Positions 63,290-64,000 of a stretch of 64,000 nt of DNA are shown here, piece after piece. The DNA is taken from the NCBI RefSeq assembly GCF_023273895.1, contig NZ_CP096883.1:2294001-2358000 (forward strand), in the 5' to 3' direction. Position numbers and translations under genes: made by a program. Origin of the DNA: Sphingobacterium sp. PCS056 (GTDB lineage Bacteria; Bacteroidota; Bacteroidia; Sphingobacteriales; Sphingobacteriaceae). Each line of letters begins with the position of its first letter. The stretch's first letter is position 1. The notes beneath the pieces were generated by a model. It had not been told where the DNA came from and did not search any database. It saw only the letters and a program-made list of their open reading frames with translations.

Positions 63290-63296
63290 CTAAAAC

Positions 63297-63340
63297 GACA
63301 AATGGTGCCATTGGAAGACAAATGGTGCCATTTTTCATTT
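63297..63340 (+). terminator. repeated AATGGTGCCATT segment after tRNA copy 2
   Basis: ACAAATGGTGCCATT occurs twice 18-20 bp apart, the second followed by T5. AAATGG of one copy can pair with CCATTT of the other. A possible terminator of the tRNA; the direct repetition is unusual. Confidence 0.4.
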
Positions 63341-63426
63341 TAATCCCTTTTTTATTGCTATTACAAGGCTTTCTATAAAAATTCCCTTTAATTAAAGGTC
63401 TGATACCTGCTGCTAAAATCTCTACA

Positions 63427-63792
63427 TTGATACAGGGCATATTTGTGGTATCTGTATCTGATAATTTCGATGAACGAATAGATAAAAAGATTTTCCATGC
63501 AGAAATTGTGGTGGACAATGATAAGGTTGCTGCTGAAGCCAAAGCCTACAAAAAGATACCCGAAATTTTATCCTTTGTAGATAGCCATGGAGAAGATAAG
63601 ATGAAACAGGAAATTGAAGCTAACTACAGGCAAATTAAATTGGATATTGTCGATGTCATTGAAAGTGAACTGGAACGTATTAAGAATGATTCGGATTTAC
63701 AGCATTTGGTACAGAGTTACAAAGCAAAAAGTATTGGCGGTATTGTCAATCCTTTTTGCTTTCAACATGATTATTTAACTTCGATGGATTAA
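63427..63792 (+). CDS. unrecognised ORF, probably a gene fragment
   Basis: 121 codons from a TTG (no ATG start or clear ribosome site) to a stop at 63790. It is a charged, helical sequence (…VAAEAKAYKKIPEILSFVDSHGEDKMKQEIEANYRQIKLDIVDVIESELERIKN…). The composition is protein-like, but the start is poor, so it may be the 3' end of a broken gene from a mobile or defence element. I do not recognise it. It converges with the Fic gene. Confidence 0.4.
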   Translation: MIQGIFVVSVSDNFDERIDKKIFHAEIVVDNDKVAAEAKAYKKIPEILSFVDSHGEDKMKQEIEANYRQIKLDIVDVIESELERIKNDSDLQHLVQSYKAKSIGGIVNPFCFQHDYLTSMD

Positions 63793-63795
63793 AGG

Positions 63796-64000
63796 TTATG
63801 CCGGCAATTCAGCTACAGCTTTTCCTTTCATTCCCTCATTAACCAGATAACCAACAAAAGCAGCAAAAGGAGCAATATCCTGATCTACGCTTGCTTTTTC
63901 AAGCGCTTGCATATATTCATCTCTTCTTTCCACGGGTATCACTGTCCAAGGATAACCTCCAGAAGCCAACATGGCATTCATTAAGAACCTTCCTATACGT
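63796..64000 (-). CDS. Fic-family protein, C-terminal part (continues beyond window)
   Basis: The minus strand encodes RIGRFLMNAMLASGGYPW followed by ...ERRDEYMQALEKASVDQDIAPFAAFVGYLV and a stop at 63796. This is the standard sequence right after the catalytic HPFxxGNGR loop of Fic AMP-transferases; the loop itself and the rest lie beyond 64000. It is intact as far as seen. Fic proteins modify hydroxyl groups of target proteins with AMP; the target and any antitoxin are unknown. Confidence 0.85.
   Translation of the reverse strand, partial: RIGRFLMNAMLASGGYPWTVIPVERRDEYMQALEKASVDQDIAPFAAFVGYLVNEGMKGKAVAELPA

Overview
The window looks like chromosomal DNA of a Sphingobacterium-like member of the Bacteroidota (family Sphingobacteriaceae). 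This rests on AT-rich intergenic DNA, SusC/SusD and carboxypeptidase-regulatory-domain TonB receptors, many short lipoproteins, an ISAon1-type transposase remnant, and Bacteroidota-type promoters (TTG, about 19-20 nt, then TAnnTTTG) ahead of purB, amtB, both tRNA genes and others. No rRNA or CRISPR array was seen.

Layout. 0-5 kb: housekeeping and small genes (Nfu-type Fe-S protein, purB, twin repeat lipoproteins, an acyl-CoA dehydrogenase). 5-12.6 kb: transport and sensing (ZIP metal transporter, dicarboxylate/glutamate symporter, YbaK-type deacylase, OmpL-like barrel protein, ammonium channel, orphan LytS-type kinase). 13.2-16.1 kb: glycine betaine ABC operon. 16.7-22.3 kb: siderophore receptor, RibD/DHFR-like reductase and small lipoproteins, one of them Bor-like. 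22.7-26.3 kb: phage-derived lysis island (small phage-like ORF, GH24 lysozyme, TM/coiled-coil protein, probable unimolecular spanin) and an S24 repressor. 27.6-27.9 kb: array of about sixteen 21-bp repeats.

28.2-44.4 kb is the centrepiece, a two-operon urease and nickel regulon. Operon 1 is a small exported protein, hypA, hypB, a second ureE-like gene, a lipoprotein binding protein, FecCD permease, ATPase, GNAT acetyltransferase and TonB receptor. Operon 2 is another small exported protein, ureA, ureB, ureC, a beta-barrel protein, ureE, ureF, ureG, ureD, a urea channel and another barrel protein. Both operons are preceded by the same 20-nt sequence 18-19 nt before a TAnnTTTG box, and both start with an unrecognised exported protein ending in LFxxIKIP[F/I]. 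I infer one regulator coordinating nickel import and delivery with urease synthesis; the convergent AraC gene at 44.4-45.3 kb is a candidate. With the ammonium channel at 9.7 kb, the window covers urea entry, hydrolysis and ammonia handling, although the genes lie apart.

45.5-53.1 kb: META-domain lipoprotein, yidC-pyrG, acyltransferase, CBM9-like protein, rplS. 53.5-63.3 kb: a SusC/SusD locus with a fasciclin/DUF4859-like lipoprotein, a DUF5007-like lipoprotein and a large HExxH lipoprotein sharing the DUF4859-like C-terminus. It lies between two tRNA-Pro(TGG) genes, with a decayed transposase beside the first and gene fragments plus a truncated Fic gene beside the second, as at a tRNA-associated insertion hotspot.

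All assignments come from reading motifs; no database search was run. Metal specificities, regulators and the nature of the island are inferences.
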